Shown here: piece after piece, positions 17,900 through 26,209 of the stretch
How the letters are laid out: the number at the start of each line of letters is the position of its first letter
Numbering within the stretch: the first letter of the stretch is position 1
Notes under the pieces: model-generated
What the model saw: the letters and a program-made list of their open reading frames with translations, nothing else
Told to the model about the DNA's origin: nothing
Database searches by the model: none
Made by a program: the position numbers and the translations under genes
Assembly (NCBI GenBank): GCA_030602265.1
Contig: JAUWAB010000043.1
Coordinates: forward strand, 1 to 32,343
Direction: 5' to 3'
DNA length: 32,343 nucleotides
Origin: Prolixibacteraceae bacterium
Lineage (GTDB): Bacteria > Bacteroidota > Bacteroidia > Bacteroidales > Prolixibacteraceae

Positions 17900-18829
17900 T
17901 TATTCCATCAGATAATTGATTTTACCGGCAGTTTCCACTTTTATTTCCCTGATTTCAAGCGGCTTGCCACCCTTCATCAGCACTTCCCCGTCACTTTCAA
18001 AATAGAACTTATCGGTACTGAGTACCTTTAGTTCAGCCGTGGAAACCGGATCGAGATATCTCACAATCGGGTTGGTATATTGCGATTTCTTCAGCAGGGA
18101 GATAGAGACAAGTGAGGAATAGAGTTTCAGATTGGTCCCGCGGTTCAGGATAACCGCTTCAAAACGTCCGTCGTCATGGGCTAATTGTCCGTTAATGGGC
18201 ATTCCGCCACCAAAATATTTCCCAAGCATAAAAAGGAACATAACCGGCTCGGCAGTCTGGTTTATTTGTTCTCCCGCGGAATAATTTACCAGTCCCTTGT
18301 AACCGTTGAGCCTGTGAATAGCCGCAGTCGCAGCGCCGAAATATTTCAATGAGGGCGGCACTTTCAGTTCCCTCCTGGCTTCATATTCAAGAAGGGTTTG
18401 AGAATCCAGTCCTATGCCCCCGATATTGAAAATGTATCTTTTGATATTTCCATTGATGGTCGCCAGGAGATAATCATCCCTGATGATGGTCTTTCCCTTC
18501 AAAGATTCCTTATCTTCCGCCGGGCTAATTCCTGATGGGTTTTCCCTTTTGTTTATCTCCGAAAGAGACTTGATCCGGTCGTTTCCGGAACCTTTGGGCC
18601 GTATGACCACTTTTCTGCCTTGCAGAAAAGCGGGATCACGGAATAACACGTCGTTAAGGGTCGCAGAAAAGGTACCATCTCCGCCAACAAACTCAACGAT
18701 ATCCGGATGGGTTGCAAGAAGTTTTTCGGCAGCCTCGCCTGAACTGCCGGTAAAAAAGACACATGAATCATTACGGGAAATATATGAGGCAACATTCTTA
18801 TTAACGATAACTACTCTTTTTTCTTCCAT
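17900..18829 (-). CDS. Diacylglycerol-kinase-like lipid kinase (YegS/LCB5 family)
   Basis: This is a 309-residue cytosolic enzyme of the DAG/sphingosine kinase superfamily. The nucleotide-binding GGDGT motif is at residues 49-53, followed by RPKGSGNDRIKSL, the family's G-S-G-N-D loop. A C-terminal beta-sandwich carries GGIGLDSQ and GGGMPINGQLAHDDGRFE, the second conserved family block. The N-terminal segment before GGDGT is short (48 residues) and lacks the usual NPxSG phosphate motif; VNKNVASY occupies that position. A lipid or lipid-like acceptor is likely, but its identity is unknown. It is convergent with the CaCA gene and downstream of ferredoxin on the same strand, beyond a terminator. 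Confidence 0.85.
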   Translation of the reverse strand: MEEKRVVIVNKNVASYISRNDSCVFFTGSSGEAAEKLLATHPDIVEFVGGDGTFSATLNDVLFRDPAFLQGRKVVIRPKGSGNDRIKSLSEINKRENPSGISPAEDKESLKGKTIIRDDYLLATINGNIKRYIFNIGGIGLDSQTLLEYEARRELKVPPSLKYFGAATAAIHRLNGYKGLVNYSAGEQINQTAEPVMFLFMLGKYFGGGMPINGQLAHDDGRFEAVILNRGTNLKLYSSLVSISLLKKSQYTNPIVRYLDPVSTAELKVLSTDKFYFESDGEVLMKGGKPLEIREIKVETAGKINYLME

Positions 18830-18969
18830 TTCAGAGATTTAAAAGACAAGCCAAAAAAATGATTCCGCGATCGAACAGGTAAAAGTATTAAAATAAATGA
18901 CAAGTCCGACGTTCACAATCTTTTAATAAAACCCATGTTATCAGCGAGGTAGCAAGGGTTTAAAAAAAA

Positions 18970-18997
18970 GAGCCCGGGGCATGTCAGCTCCGGGCTC
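18970..18997 (-). terminator. Intrinsic terminator of the ferredoxin gene
   Basis: GAGCCCGG (18970-18977) pairs with CCGGGCTC (18990-18997) around a 12-nt loop. On the minus strand it is followed by a run of eight T residues. It lies 25 bp after the ferredoxin stop. Confidence 0.88.
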
Positions 18998-19022
18998 CAG
19001 ATTTCTTTTTAATCTCCGGTTT

Positions 19023-19193
19023 TTATTCCGCAGGATGAATTGCTTCAGTGGGGCATACTTCAGCACATGAGCCACAGTCGGTGCAGAGTTCAGGATCAAT
19101 AACATAGATATCACCTTCAGAAATGGCATCAACCGGACATTCGTCTATGCAGGTTCCGCAAGCAATGCAATCATCGTTAATAACGTAAGCCAT
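19023..19193 (-). CDS. 2x[4Fe-4S] ferredoxin
   Basis: This is a 56-residue clostridial-type ferredoxin carrying two CxxCxxCxxxCP motifs (C9, C12, C15, C19 and C37, C40, C43, C47), each closing with the Pro that follows the last Cys. The pseudo-twofold repeat is clear: DDCIACGTCIDECPVDAI and ELCTDCGSCAEVCPTEAI. It is a low-potential electron carrier for anaerobic metabolism, such as pyruvate:ferredoxin oxidoreductase. The correct start is ATG 19193; a longer in-frame reading to 19451 runs through the promoter and into zupT and is spurious. The gene has its own full promoter and terminator, so is monocistronic. Confidence 0.95.
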   Translation of the reverse strand: MAYVINDDCIACGTCIDECPVDAISEGDIYVIDPELCTDCGSCAEVCPTEAIHPAE

Positions 19194-19226
19194 AGCTAAG
19201 ATTTTTTGATTAAACACATGTAGGGG

Positions 19227-19256
19227 CAAAAGTACAAAGTTTAACAGAAAAACAAA
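19227..19256 (-). promoter_or_regulatory. Complete Bacteroidota promoter of the ferredoxin gene
   Basis: On the minus strand TTTG (19256-19253) is separated by 18 bp from TACTTTTG (19234-19227). This matches both the -33 and -7 elements of the primary sigma factor consensus of this phylum. The start codon follows 33 bp after the -7 box. It is the best promoter in the window. Confidence 0.75.
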
Positions 19257-19344
19257 CTTATAACCAATATAAATTGCAGCTGTTTCCAGTCGTCCAAATT
19301 CTATTAACTTTACGAGCATCAAATCAACATCCGGAACTGTATTT

Positions 19345-20169
19345 ATGGACAATGGAAATGTTTTGCTTGCACTGCTGCTTACTTTGTTTGCCGGCCTTTC
19401 TACCGGAATTGGCAGTGCAATCGCCTTTGTTGCCAAACGCACCAATACCAAACTACTTTCCCTTTCCCTCGGATTTTCCGCAGGGGTAATGATCTATATT
19501 TCCTTTGTTGAGATATTCCCTGATGCCCGCCATGCCTTTATTGGAAAGTATGGTGAATTTAACGGGACCTTGTTCACCCTGATATCTTTTTTCGGGGGTA
19601 TGATGCTGATTGCCCTGATCGACAAATTTATCCCGTCGGCGGAGAACCCGCATGAGATGAGATCGGTCGAAGCCATGAACAATGAGAAAAAGGCAATGAA
19701 TTTCAGAAAATTGTACCGATTAGGGATCACGACTTCCCTTGCAGTGGCCATTCACAACTTTCCGGAAGGAATCGCCACCTTTATGTCGGCCATGAAAGAC
19801 CCATCACTGGGTATAGCCATTGCCATCGCCGTGGCCATCCACAACATCCCCGAAGGGATTGCCGTATCGGTACCCGTATATTATGCGACAGGCAACCGGA
19901 AAAAAGCCTTCCTCCTCTCCTTTCTCTCGGGCCTTGCCGAGCCGGTGGGCGCCCTGATGGCTTATCTCCTGCTGATGCCGTTTCTTACTTCCGGAAACGT
20001 GGATCTGGTTTTCGGGGCAGTTATGGCCGCGGTTGCCGGGATCATGGTGTTCATTTCCATGGATGAACTCCTGCCTTCGGCAGAGGAATATGGCGAACAC
20101 CACCTGGCCATTTACGGCCTTACCGGCGGCATGGCGGTTATGGCCCTAAGCCTTCTTTTGATCGGCTGA
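19345..20169 (+). CDS. zupT: ZIP-family zinc transporter ZupT
   Basis: This is a 274-residue inner-membrane importer of Zn2+ and other divalent metals. Eight hydrophobic segments fit the ZIP topology. The metal-site motifs are HNFPEGIATF in TM4 and HNIPEGIAVSVP in TM5, plus EPVGA and the C-terminal ISMDELLP stretch, all diagnostic of ZupT. The His-rich cytoplasmic loop typical of some ZIPs is replaced by a short charged loop (about 92-120). It is a single gene divergent from ferredoxin; its 3' end overlaps the nth 3' end by 24 bp on the opposite strand. Confidence 0.95.
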   Translation: MDNGNVLLALLLTLFAGLSTGIGSAIAFVAKRTNTKLLSLSLGFSAGVMIYISFVEIFPDARHAFIGKYGEFNGTLFTLISFFGGMMLIALIDKFIPSAENPHEMRSVEAMNNEKKAMNFRKLYRLGITTSLAVAIHNFPEGIATFMSAMKDPSLGIAIAIAVAIHNIPEGIAVSVPVYYATGNRKKAFLLSFLSGLAEPVGALMAYLLLMPFLTSGNVDLVFGAVMAAVAGIMVFISMDELLPSAEEYGEHHLAIYGLTGGMAVMALSLLLIG

Positions 20170-20805
20170 TTTGAGATAATACCTGCAAATATCCGTCAGA
20201 CCGCACTTTTCACATTCCGGTTTTCTGGCTTTGCATACATATCGCCCGTGCAGGATCAGCCAGTGATGGGCGGTAGGGATCAGTTCCTCCGGAATATGCT
20301 TTACCAGTTGCTTCTCGGTTTCCAGTGGCGTCCTTGCATTGGTCGTCAACCCTATCCGTGCGGCTACCCTGAAAACATGGGTATCTACAGCCAGTGCCGG
20401 CTGGTTAAAAACCACCGAAGCAATTACATTAGCCGTTTTCCGGCCTACACCCGGTAATTTCTGAAGGTCGTCCACATCCGATGGCACCATCCCGCCAAAA
20501 TCATCCACCAGTTTCCGGGCCATACCGGCCAGATGCTTTGCCTTGTTGTTGGGATAAGAACAACTCCGGATATATGCAAATATCTCGGCCGGATCGGCTT
20601 CGGCCATTTTAAACGGATCAGGATATCGCTGAAGAAGCGCCGGCGTAATCTGGTTGACGCGTTTATCGGTGCACTGTGCCGACAATATGACCGCCACGAT
20701 CAGATGAAAAGGATTCTCATATTCAAGTTCGGTTTCCGCTACCGGCATACTCTGCTGAAAAAAATCTATAACTCTCCTAAACAGCTCTTTTCTTGTCATT
20801 TCCAT
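20146..20805 (-). CDS. nth: Endonuclease III
   Basis: This is a 219-residue DNA glycosylase/AP lyase that removes oxidised pyrimidines in base-excision repair. The helix-hairpin-helix LPGVGRKTA holds the catalytic lysine K123; the catalytic aspartate is D141 in VDTHVFRV. The C-terminal [4Fe-4S] loop is intact with C191, C198, C201 and C207 (spacing 6, 2, 5). The length is normal for the family. The start could be ATG 20805 or 20799; both give the same enzyme. Its last 24 bp overlap the end of zupT tail-to-tail. Confidence 0.97.
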   Translation of the reverse strand: MEMTRKELFRRVIDFFQQSMPVAETELEYENPFHLIVAVILSAQCTDKRVNQITPALLQRYPDPFKMAEADPAEIFAYIRSCSYPNNKAKHLAGMARKLVDDFGGMVPSDVDDLQKLPGVGRKTANVIASVVFNQPALAVDTHVFRVAARIGLTTNARTPLETEKQLVKHIPEELIPTAHHWLILHGRYVCKARKPECEKCGLTDICRYYLKSADQKKA

Positions 20806-20980
20806 CGAAATTTTTCACCATTATGAATAAATGAACCAAAAATTTAAAAAAAATCGTATTCCAGTGTAACATTTTTACGATTACGCAGTCTTATACCCAA
20901 ACAAAGTAATAAAGTTTTCAGTTTTTGAATCATTTCATCTCCTCATAGAAATGGTTTTAAGTTAAAAATTAAACAGCTAA

Positions 20981-21007
20981 GAAAGCCGGTGTTGACCGGC
21001 TTTTTTT
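20981..21007 (+). terminator. Intrinsic terminator without an obvious upstream gene
   Basis: AAAGCCGGT (20982-20990) pairs with ACCGGCTTT (20995-21003) around a GTTG loop, with seven consecutive T residues at 21001-21007. On the plus strand it is a textbook terminator, but no plus-strand gene lies before it: nth starts divergently at 20805. It may end a small RNA or a 5' leader. It lies just upstream of the -7 box of the ABC-F gene. Confidence 0.75.
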
Positions 21008-21025
21008 ATGCTGGGTACTTTTTTA

Positions 21026-21033
21026 TACTTTTG
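21026..21033 (+). promoter_or_regulatory. -7 box (TACTTTTG) of the ABC-F gene
   Basis: TACTTTTG matches TAnnTTTG exactly. The start codon follows at 21044 or 21050, so the mRNA would be nearly leaderless. It rules out the ATG at 21008. Confidence 0.55.
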
Positions 21034-21043
21034 GACAAATTTA

Positions 21044-22921
21044 ATGAATATGTCATTACCCTATCTGCAGGCCGAAAATCTTACCAAAAGATACGGAGAC
21101 CTGCTTCTGTTTGAAAATATATCCTTTACCATTAATAAAGATGACAAGGTTGCCCTGATTGCGCGAAATGGTGCCGGGAAATCGTCATTACTGGACCTGT
21201 TAGCGGGGAAAGATTCTCCCGACGGAGGCAGGATCACCCGTACCAAAGACATCTCTCTCGGCTATTTTGAACAGTTTCCGGTTTTAAATCCGGACCATAC
21301 GGTCCTGGAGGAGATTTTCGCCACCGGCTCAGAGAAGATCCAGATAATCAGGGAGTTTGAAAGTGCTATGCTCCATGGAAATGAACAGGAGGTAGCCTGT
21401 CTTTCAGCCAGGATTGACCAGCTGAATGCCTGGGATGCGGAGGTGGAGATAAAGCAAATCCTGACTCAGCTGAAAATAACGGATTACGATGCAAGGATCA
21501 GTGAGATGTCGGGGGGCCAGCAGAAAAGGATTGCCCTGGCAAAAGTGCTGATCGGACAGCCTGATTTGCTTATATTAGACGAACCTACCAACCACCTCGA
21601 CATGGAAATGATCGAATGGCTGGAAAGGTATCTCGAGCGGACCAAATCCACCCTCTTTATGGTTACCCATGACCGCTATTTCCTCGACAGGGTATGTACC
21701 GACATCATCGAAATGGATAATAACGAAATCAGCCGGTACCGTGGAAATTACAGCTATTTCCTGGAAAAAAGGGAAGAGAGGATGCAGGCCCGCCAGAGTT
21801 CAGTGGCCAAAGCCCAGAATCTGCTGCGCACAGAAATCGAGTGGATGAGGAGGATGCCTAAAGCCCGGACTACCAAGGCTAAATACCGCATAGATGCATT
21901 CAGTGACCTGCAGGAACAGGCCAGGCAACAACATTCCGACCGGTCAGTTAACCTGGATGTCAAATCCGCCAGGCTTGGAAAAAAAATATTGGAGATCAGT
22001 CACATATGGAAATCATACGATGATATCTGCCTGGTAAAAGACTTCAGTTATACTTTTTCAAGATTTGAAAAGGTGGGGATTGTCGGCAACAATGGTACCG
22101 GAAAATCTACTTTCCTGAACCTTATAACAGGCCTGATTCCTCCTGACAAGGGAACGATTGAGGTAGGCCAGACCATCCGGTTCGGATATTACCGGCAGGA
22201 AGGCATCTCATTTAATCCCCGCGACCGGGTAATTGATGCCGTTAATAAGATTGCGGAGGAGGTGACCTTTGAGGACGGCACAAAAATAGGTGCGGTTCAG
22301 ATGCTGACCCGCTTCCTCTTTCCGCCTTCAACCCAATATGATTATATAGAGAAACTAAGCGGTGGGGAAAAAAGGAGGCTGTATTTATGCACTGTTCTGA
22401 TGCAGAACCCGAACTTTCTGATCCTTGATGAACCAACCAATGACCTCGATATTATCACCCTGAATATTCTGGAAGAGTACCTGCGCACTTTTGAAGGCTG
22501 TGTGGCCATCGTTTCGCACGACCGTTTTTTCATGGATAAAATTGTTGATCACCTCTTTGTTTTTGATGGTCTCGGAAGCATAACCGATTTCCCGGGCAAT
22601 TATACCCAGTACAGGGACTATGTTGAGGAAAAAGATGCAAACGAAAAAAAGGGAAACCTTGTTGAAGAAAAAGGCAACCCGGCACCCGTCCAGAAAAAGC
22701 CGGCAGCCAACAAGCTGACCTTTAAGGAAAAAAGGGAAATGGAACAGCTGGAAAAGGAAATCGGGGAACTGGAATCAAGAAAAAAAACGCTTGAAGCGGA
22801 ACTCAATTCAGGACTTCTGGATCATGAAACGCTTTTCGCCAAGTCCCAGGAGATTACCCATTTAGGGGAACTTTTAAGTGAAAAAGAATTGAGATGGCTT
22901 GAGCTGAGCGAAAAGGAGTAG
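21044..22921 (+). CDS. ABC-F family ATPase, Uup-like
   Basis: This is a 625-residue (or 623 from ATG 21050) soluble protein with two ABC domains and no membrane segment. Domain 1: Walker A ARNGAGKSS, signature SGGQQKR, Walker B LLILDEPTNHLD. Domain 2: Walker A GNNGTGKST, signature SGGEKRR, Walker B FLILDEPTNDLD. A charged linker with two long helices (about 240-300) joins the domains, and a C-terminal Lys/Glu-rich coiled coil (about 560-620) resembles that of Uup. ABC-F proteins act on ribosomes or, for Uup, in DNA transposon excision and ribosome-related functions. Resistance-type ABC-F proteins usually lack this C-terminal extension, so a housekeeping role is more likely. Confidence 0.9.
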   Translation: MNMSLPYLQAENLTKRYGDLLLFENISFTINKDDKVALIARNGAGKSSLLDLLAGKDSPDGGRITRTKDISLGYFEQFPVLNPDHTVLEEIFATGSEKIQIIREFESAMLHGNEQEVACLSARIDQLNAWDAEVEIKQILTQLKITDYDARISEMSGGQQKRIALAKVLIGQPDLLILDEPTNHLDMEMIEWLERYLERTKSTLFMVTHDRYFLDRVCTDIIEMDNNEISRYRGNYSYFLEKREERMQARQSSVAKAQNLLRTEIEWMRRMPKARTTKAKYRIDAFSDLQEQARQQHSDRSVNLDVKSARLGKKILEISHIWKSYDDICLVKDFSYTFSRFEKVGIVGNNGTGKSTFLNLITGLIPPDKGTIEVGQTIRFGYYRQEGISFNPRDRVIDAVNKIAEEVTFEDGTKIGAVQMLTRFLFPPSTQYDYIEKLSGGEKRRLYLCTVLMQNPNFLILDEPTNDLDIITLNILEEYLRTFEGCVAIVSHDRFFMDKIVDHLFVFDGLGSITDFPGNYTQYRDYVEEKDANEKKGNLVEEKGNPAPVQKKPAANKLTFKEKREMEQLEKEIGELESRKKTLEAELNSGLLDHETLFAKSQEITHLGELLSEKELRWLELSEKE

Positions 22922-22952
22922 CCATCTGTACAGGAAATATATAAAAAATGCA

Positions 22953-22980
22953 GAGGCTGTCCCATTCAGGTGACAGCCTC
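22953..22980. terminator. Bidirectional terminator between ABC-F and oxidoreductase genes
   Basis: GAGGCTGTC (22953-22961) pairs perfectly with GACAGCCTC (22972-22980) around a 10-nt loop. T-rich sequence follows on the plus strand and A-rich sequence precedes it, so it can serve both convergent genes. Confidence 0.85.
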
Positions 22981-23010
22981 TCTTCATTTTTTAGTTCCGG
23001 ATAATCCGGA

Positions 23011-24339
23011 TTATACAAGCGACCAGCCTTCGCGGTACTGGTAATGCATCAGTGCCGTTGCAGCGCCGTCGGTATCATCGACAAACGTTTCGGTTGCCGG
23101 ATCCCACTTAACCGTCCGTTTCAGTTCACAGGCGATATTACCCAGTGTACAAACCGTACAGGTACGGTGACCGATTTCCACCGGAACAACCGGGTCTTTA
23201 CGTCCTTTAACCGCTTCCACAAAATTGATCTGGTGCGGAATTTTGGTTTCATAAGGAGTATCATCCGCTTCGGTTGATTTGGCGGGAACCCAGTCTGGGT
23301 TCGATGCCTGGTAATGTCCGCGGGATACTTCTATCCAGCCGTTCTCACCGATAAATTTAACGCCTTTGGTGAGTTTTTCATCAAATGGTTCCGAAGTCAT
23401 AACGGTTCCATTCGCATACTTAAAGGTCATGAATTCAGTACCATCGCCTACCGGTGCAATTTCTACCGGACCGCTGGCATCCATGCCCAGTCCCCACTGA
23501 ACGATGTCAAACATATGAGCACCCCAGTCGGTCGTGAATCCGCCACCCATCTCCTTGTACCAGCGCCATGCGCCCCAGATGGTTTCATCCTGCGGAGGAT
23601 CCAGGGAAATCGGCGGGTTAAGTTCATGATTGAAATGGATATTTGCGGGCAGTGGCCCTAACCATTTGTCCCAGTTAAGATCAGCAGGCAGGGTCTCCTC
23701 TGGTAAGTTATATGGAATGGGTGGGGCTCCCACATAGGCATGTGCGGTAGTGATTTTGCCCAGGGCGCCCGACTGTACCAATTTGACGGCATGCTGGAAG
23801 TTGGGGTCAGAGCGTTGCTGGCTTCCTACGGCAAGAATAATATTGTTCTGCCTGACAACCTTAACCAGCTCCTGTCCTTCCTTAATGGTGAAAGTAAGCG
23901 GTTTTTCGAGATAGACGTCCTTACCGGCCTTACATGCAGCAATGGCAATCATGGCGTGTGAATGGTCGGGGGTAGCGATGACCACGACATCAATATCCTC
24001 GCGTTTCAGCAGGTCATTGTAATCCTCGAATATTTGAACTTCAGCCTCCTTACCGTTGGCAGCGTAGAATTCTGTTACCCTCTTCTGGAATCTCTTGGTT
24101 TTGATCCCATAAACATCAGCTCCTGCAACGACTTTTACGCCGGGAACCTGGAGGAAGCCATTCAACAGGAACATTGCCTGACGGCCAAGCCCGATAAAGC
24201 CGAACCGCAGGTCGGTTTCTGCAACTACAGGAGATTTACACGAGGTAACTCCCGGGAATACGGCAAGTCCGGCAAGCCCTAACGCCGTTGCGCCTAAAAA
24301 ATGACGCCTTGTCAATCCTTTTTTTACCTGATCTTTCAT
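23011..24339 (-). CDS. Tat-exported Gfo/Idh/MocA oxidoreductase
   Basis: This is a 442-residue NAD(P)-dependent oxidoreductase of the Gfo/Idh/MocA family. The twin-arginine signal is at residues 11-16 (RRHFLG), then a hydrophobic stretch ending VTSC, so C34 may be lipidated. The Rossmann motif FIGLGRQA, the conserved EKP motif (YLEKPL), and a C-terminal beta-sheet domain with GGGFTTDWGAHMFDIVQWGL are visible. ATG 24339 was chosen because the longer reading (to 24444) adds 35 residues before the RR motif. It is 124 bp downstream of the GH30 gene on the same strand and is probably in its operon. Like glucose-fructose oxidoreductase, it could act on a sugar in the periplasm with tightly bound cofactor; the substrate is unknown. 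Confidence 0.9.
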   Translation of the reverse strand: MKDQVKKGLTRRHFLGATALGLAGLAVFPGVTSCKSPVVAETDLRFGFIGLGRQAMFLLNGFLQVPGVKVVAGADVYGIKTKRFQKRVTEFYAANGKEAEVQIFEDYNDLLKREDIDVVVIATPDHSHAMIAIAACKAGKDVYLEKPLTFTIKEGQELVKVVRQNNIILAVGSQQRSDPNFQHAVKLVQSGALGKITTAHAYVGAPPIPYNLPEETLPADLNWDKWLGPLPANIHFNHELNPPISLDPPQDETIWGAWRWYKEMGGGFTTDWGAHMFDIVQWGLGMDASGPVEIAPVGDGTEFMTFKYANGTVMTSEPFDEKLTKGVKFIGENGWIEVSRGHYQASNPDWVPAKSTEADDTPYETKIPHQINFVEAVKGRKDPVVPVEIGHRTCTVCTLGNIACELKRTVKWDPATETFVDDTDGAATALMHYQYREGWSLV

Positions 24340-24463
24340 TTTGTTTTTTTTAATGTGATTAATAAAGTGAGTTTTTATTTGGAATTTTTCCTTATCCTGC
24401 CTTTGACGCGTGAAAATAGCTAATTTTTCATAAAAATTTGTCAATATCCTAAACTTTAGCGTT

Positions 24464-26014
24464 TTATGAATCCTTATTGTTACTTTTTAGCTGAATTTTC
24501 CTTAAACACAGGCCCGCTTTTCTGTAATACCAGACATAGGTCGCAGCCGAACCTCCTTCCAGTGCCGTGTTAAATACTCTTTCATGGATTTTTATACTGA
24601 ATTCCATTTTTTCGGATCGGTCATTGAGCACAATCAACACAACCCTGCCTTCCGGGGTTAAAAAAGCCACATTGGGTAATCCCCTGATTTCCGATGAGCC
24701 TGTGCGGACCGAACCTGGACGTACAAACTTTGCAGCATGTGCAATGATATACCAGGCGGTATTCCGCCGGACCTGATTTCCATCCAGGGTTACCGCTCCA
24801 AGGCACCGCGTACAGCCACCTTCCGTATGTGGCTTTTGTTCAGGATCTGCAGCCAGGTTCCATTCAAGGGCAACCCTGCACCAGTTTCTCATCGATCCGA
24901 TGATCACCTCCCGCATGTGCCAGCGAAAATCTCCGCCGAAGTCTGACGGTGCCCCAATCCATTGCTCGGTAAAATAAAGATGCTTATCGGGGTATTCTTC
25001 ATGTACACGGCTTAATGCTGAGATGGAGCCACCGTAAAGGTGGAAGGCCGTTCCATCAATGAATTGCCGGGCTTTCTCATCCGACAAAACTTCCAGCGGA
25101 TAGTCAATCCGGTCGGCGTTGTGGTCGTAAATAACAATCTTTGTGTTTATACCTTCCCTTACAAAGGCAGGCCCCAGATGGTCCCTTATAAATGCGGTCT
25201 GTTCTTTTGCAGGCATAAGCAAGCTGGGATTATTCCCCGGATGAAGCGGCTCGTTCTGAACCGTTATCGCATCAATAGGGATTCCCTCCTCAGCCATTCC
25301 CTGGATATACCTGACAAAATAGCGGGCATAAGCATCATAATACTCCGGTTTCAGGCTGCCTCCCACAGATTTTCCGTTAGTCTTCATCCACACCGGTGGC
25401 GACCAGGGTGATCCCATAATCTTCAGTTCCGGAAATATCTGAAGGATCTCTTTCAAAACCGGGATCAGGTACTTTCTGTCGGGGTCCAGGGAAAACCTTT
25501 CCATCAGCGGATCTGACTCCCCTTCCGGCAGGTCAGAATAGGAAAATACCTTTTCATCCAGGTCGGATGCGCCGATGCTTATACGTAGATAACTCACGCC
25601 AATCCCTTCGGTAGAAAAAAGCTCCTTCAGCAGTGCCGACCTGTGGGGACCATCCATCGCGGCGAGCAACATGGCGCTGCCACCTGTCAGGGTAAATCCA
25701 AATCCGTCGATTTCCTGATACTTCAGGGTTGTGTCGATGATGATTCCGGGAAGGGTATCCGTAATCTCGCCGGACAGGCCGTCGGGCTGCCTGATAAACC
25801 GGATGGCGCCATCTCCTGTGGTAAGCCATATCTGCAGCTTCTCCGGATTACCCCCGTTGTCCGGGGAATTTTTGCCCTGCATGCCACATGACACCATAAA
25901 AATCAAGGCAATAACGGTGAAAGGCAGACTAAGGGTAAACTTCCGTCTAATAACCGGAAACTGATTTCCATCGGAATATTTTTTACCGGAATAGACTGTT
26001 AAATTTGAATCCAT
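24464..26014 (-). CDS. Glycoside hydrolase family 30 lipoprotein
   Basis: This is a 516-residue retaining glycosidase of family GH30 with a TIM barrel plus side beta domain. The acid/base glutamate is E255 (TVQNEP) and the nucleophile E350 (YFTEQW). The barrel opens with the IDGFGFTLTGGSA motif and has the SPWSPPVWMK block. A lipoprotein signal ends at C43 (FMVSC); the 23-residue stretch before it (from ATG 26014) is longer than usual. GH30 includes beta-glucosidases/glucosylceramidases, beta-1,6-glucanases and glucuronoxylanases; the subfamily cannot be fixed from reading. Its operon with a Tat oxidoreductase and its position next to a LacI regulator and sugar-acid genes suggest a role in glycan uptake. 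Confidence 0.88.
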   Translation of the reverse strand: MDSNLTVYSGKKYSDGNQFPVIRRKFTLSLPFTVIALIFMVSCGMQGKNSPDNGGNPEKLQIWLTTGDGAIRFIRQPDGLSGEITDTLPGIIIDTTLKYQEIDGFGFTLTGGSAMLLAAMDGPHRSALLKELFSTEGIGVSYLRISIGASDLDEKVFSYSDLPEGESDPLMERFSLDPDRKYLIPVLKEILQIFPELKIMGSPWSPPVWMKTNGKSVGGSLKPEYYDAYARYFVRYIQGMAEEGIPIDAITVQNEPLHPGNNPSLLMPAKEQTAFIRDHLGPAFVREGINTKIVIYDHNADRIDYPLEVLSDEKARQFIDGTAFHLYGGSISALSRVHEEYPDKHLYFTEQWIGAPSDFGGDFRWHMREVIIGSMRNWCRVALEWNLAADPEQKPHTEGGCTRCLGAVTLDGNQVRRNTAWYIIAHAAKFVRPGSVRTGSSEIRGLPNVAFLTPEGRVVLIVLNDRSEKMEFSIKIHERVFNTALEGGSAATYVWYYRKAGLCLRKIQLKSNNKDS

Positions 26015-26152
26015 TTAAATTTAGTCAGGAATTGACTACAAAAATACAAAGCAAATCGTTAACTGTCGGTTTTACAAATAGATTTTTTTGAAAAAAAACG
26101 AACTAGTAAGACAAAAAAAGGAGATGATCCGTCCCGTTATGGAAAAAATTTC

Positions 26153-26174
26153 TTTCCGTGTTCGTACACGGAAA
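26153..26174. promoter_or_regulatory. Perfect 9+9 bp palindrome, likely LacI-type operator
   Basis: TTTCCGTGT (26153-26161) and ACACGGAAA (26166-26174) are perfect inverted arms separated by 4 nt. The site spans the expected -33 position of the promoter whose -7 box is at 26187-26194, and lies 36 bp before the regulator's start at 26210. This is the arrangement expected for LacI-family autoregulation, and the site also sits in the divergent region before the GH30 gene. Confidence 0.65.
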
Positions 26175-26186
26175 TGTTTTTTTTGA

Positions 26187-26194
26187 TATTTTTG
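26187..26194 (+). promoter_or_regulatory. -7 box (TATTTTTG) of the LacI-type regulator gene
   Basis: TATTTTTG matches TAnnTTTG. It lies 22 bp before GTG 26210 and inside the reading that would start at ATG 26174. It therefore supports the GTG start. Confidence 0.5.
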
Positions 26195-26209
26195 AGGAAA
26201 AAATTAAGA

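Noticed and set aside
19023-19451. 142-residue frame that includes the ferredoxin
   Set aside because: Only the last 56 residues are ferredoxin. The extension crosses the ferredoxin promoter and overlaps zupT on the other strand.
26174-26209. ATG 26174 as start of the LacI-type regulator
   Set aside because: It would start inside the operator palindrome and translate the -7 box. The GTG at 26210 fits the family N-terminus better.
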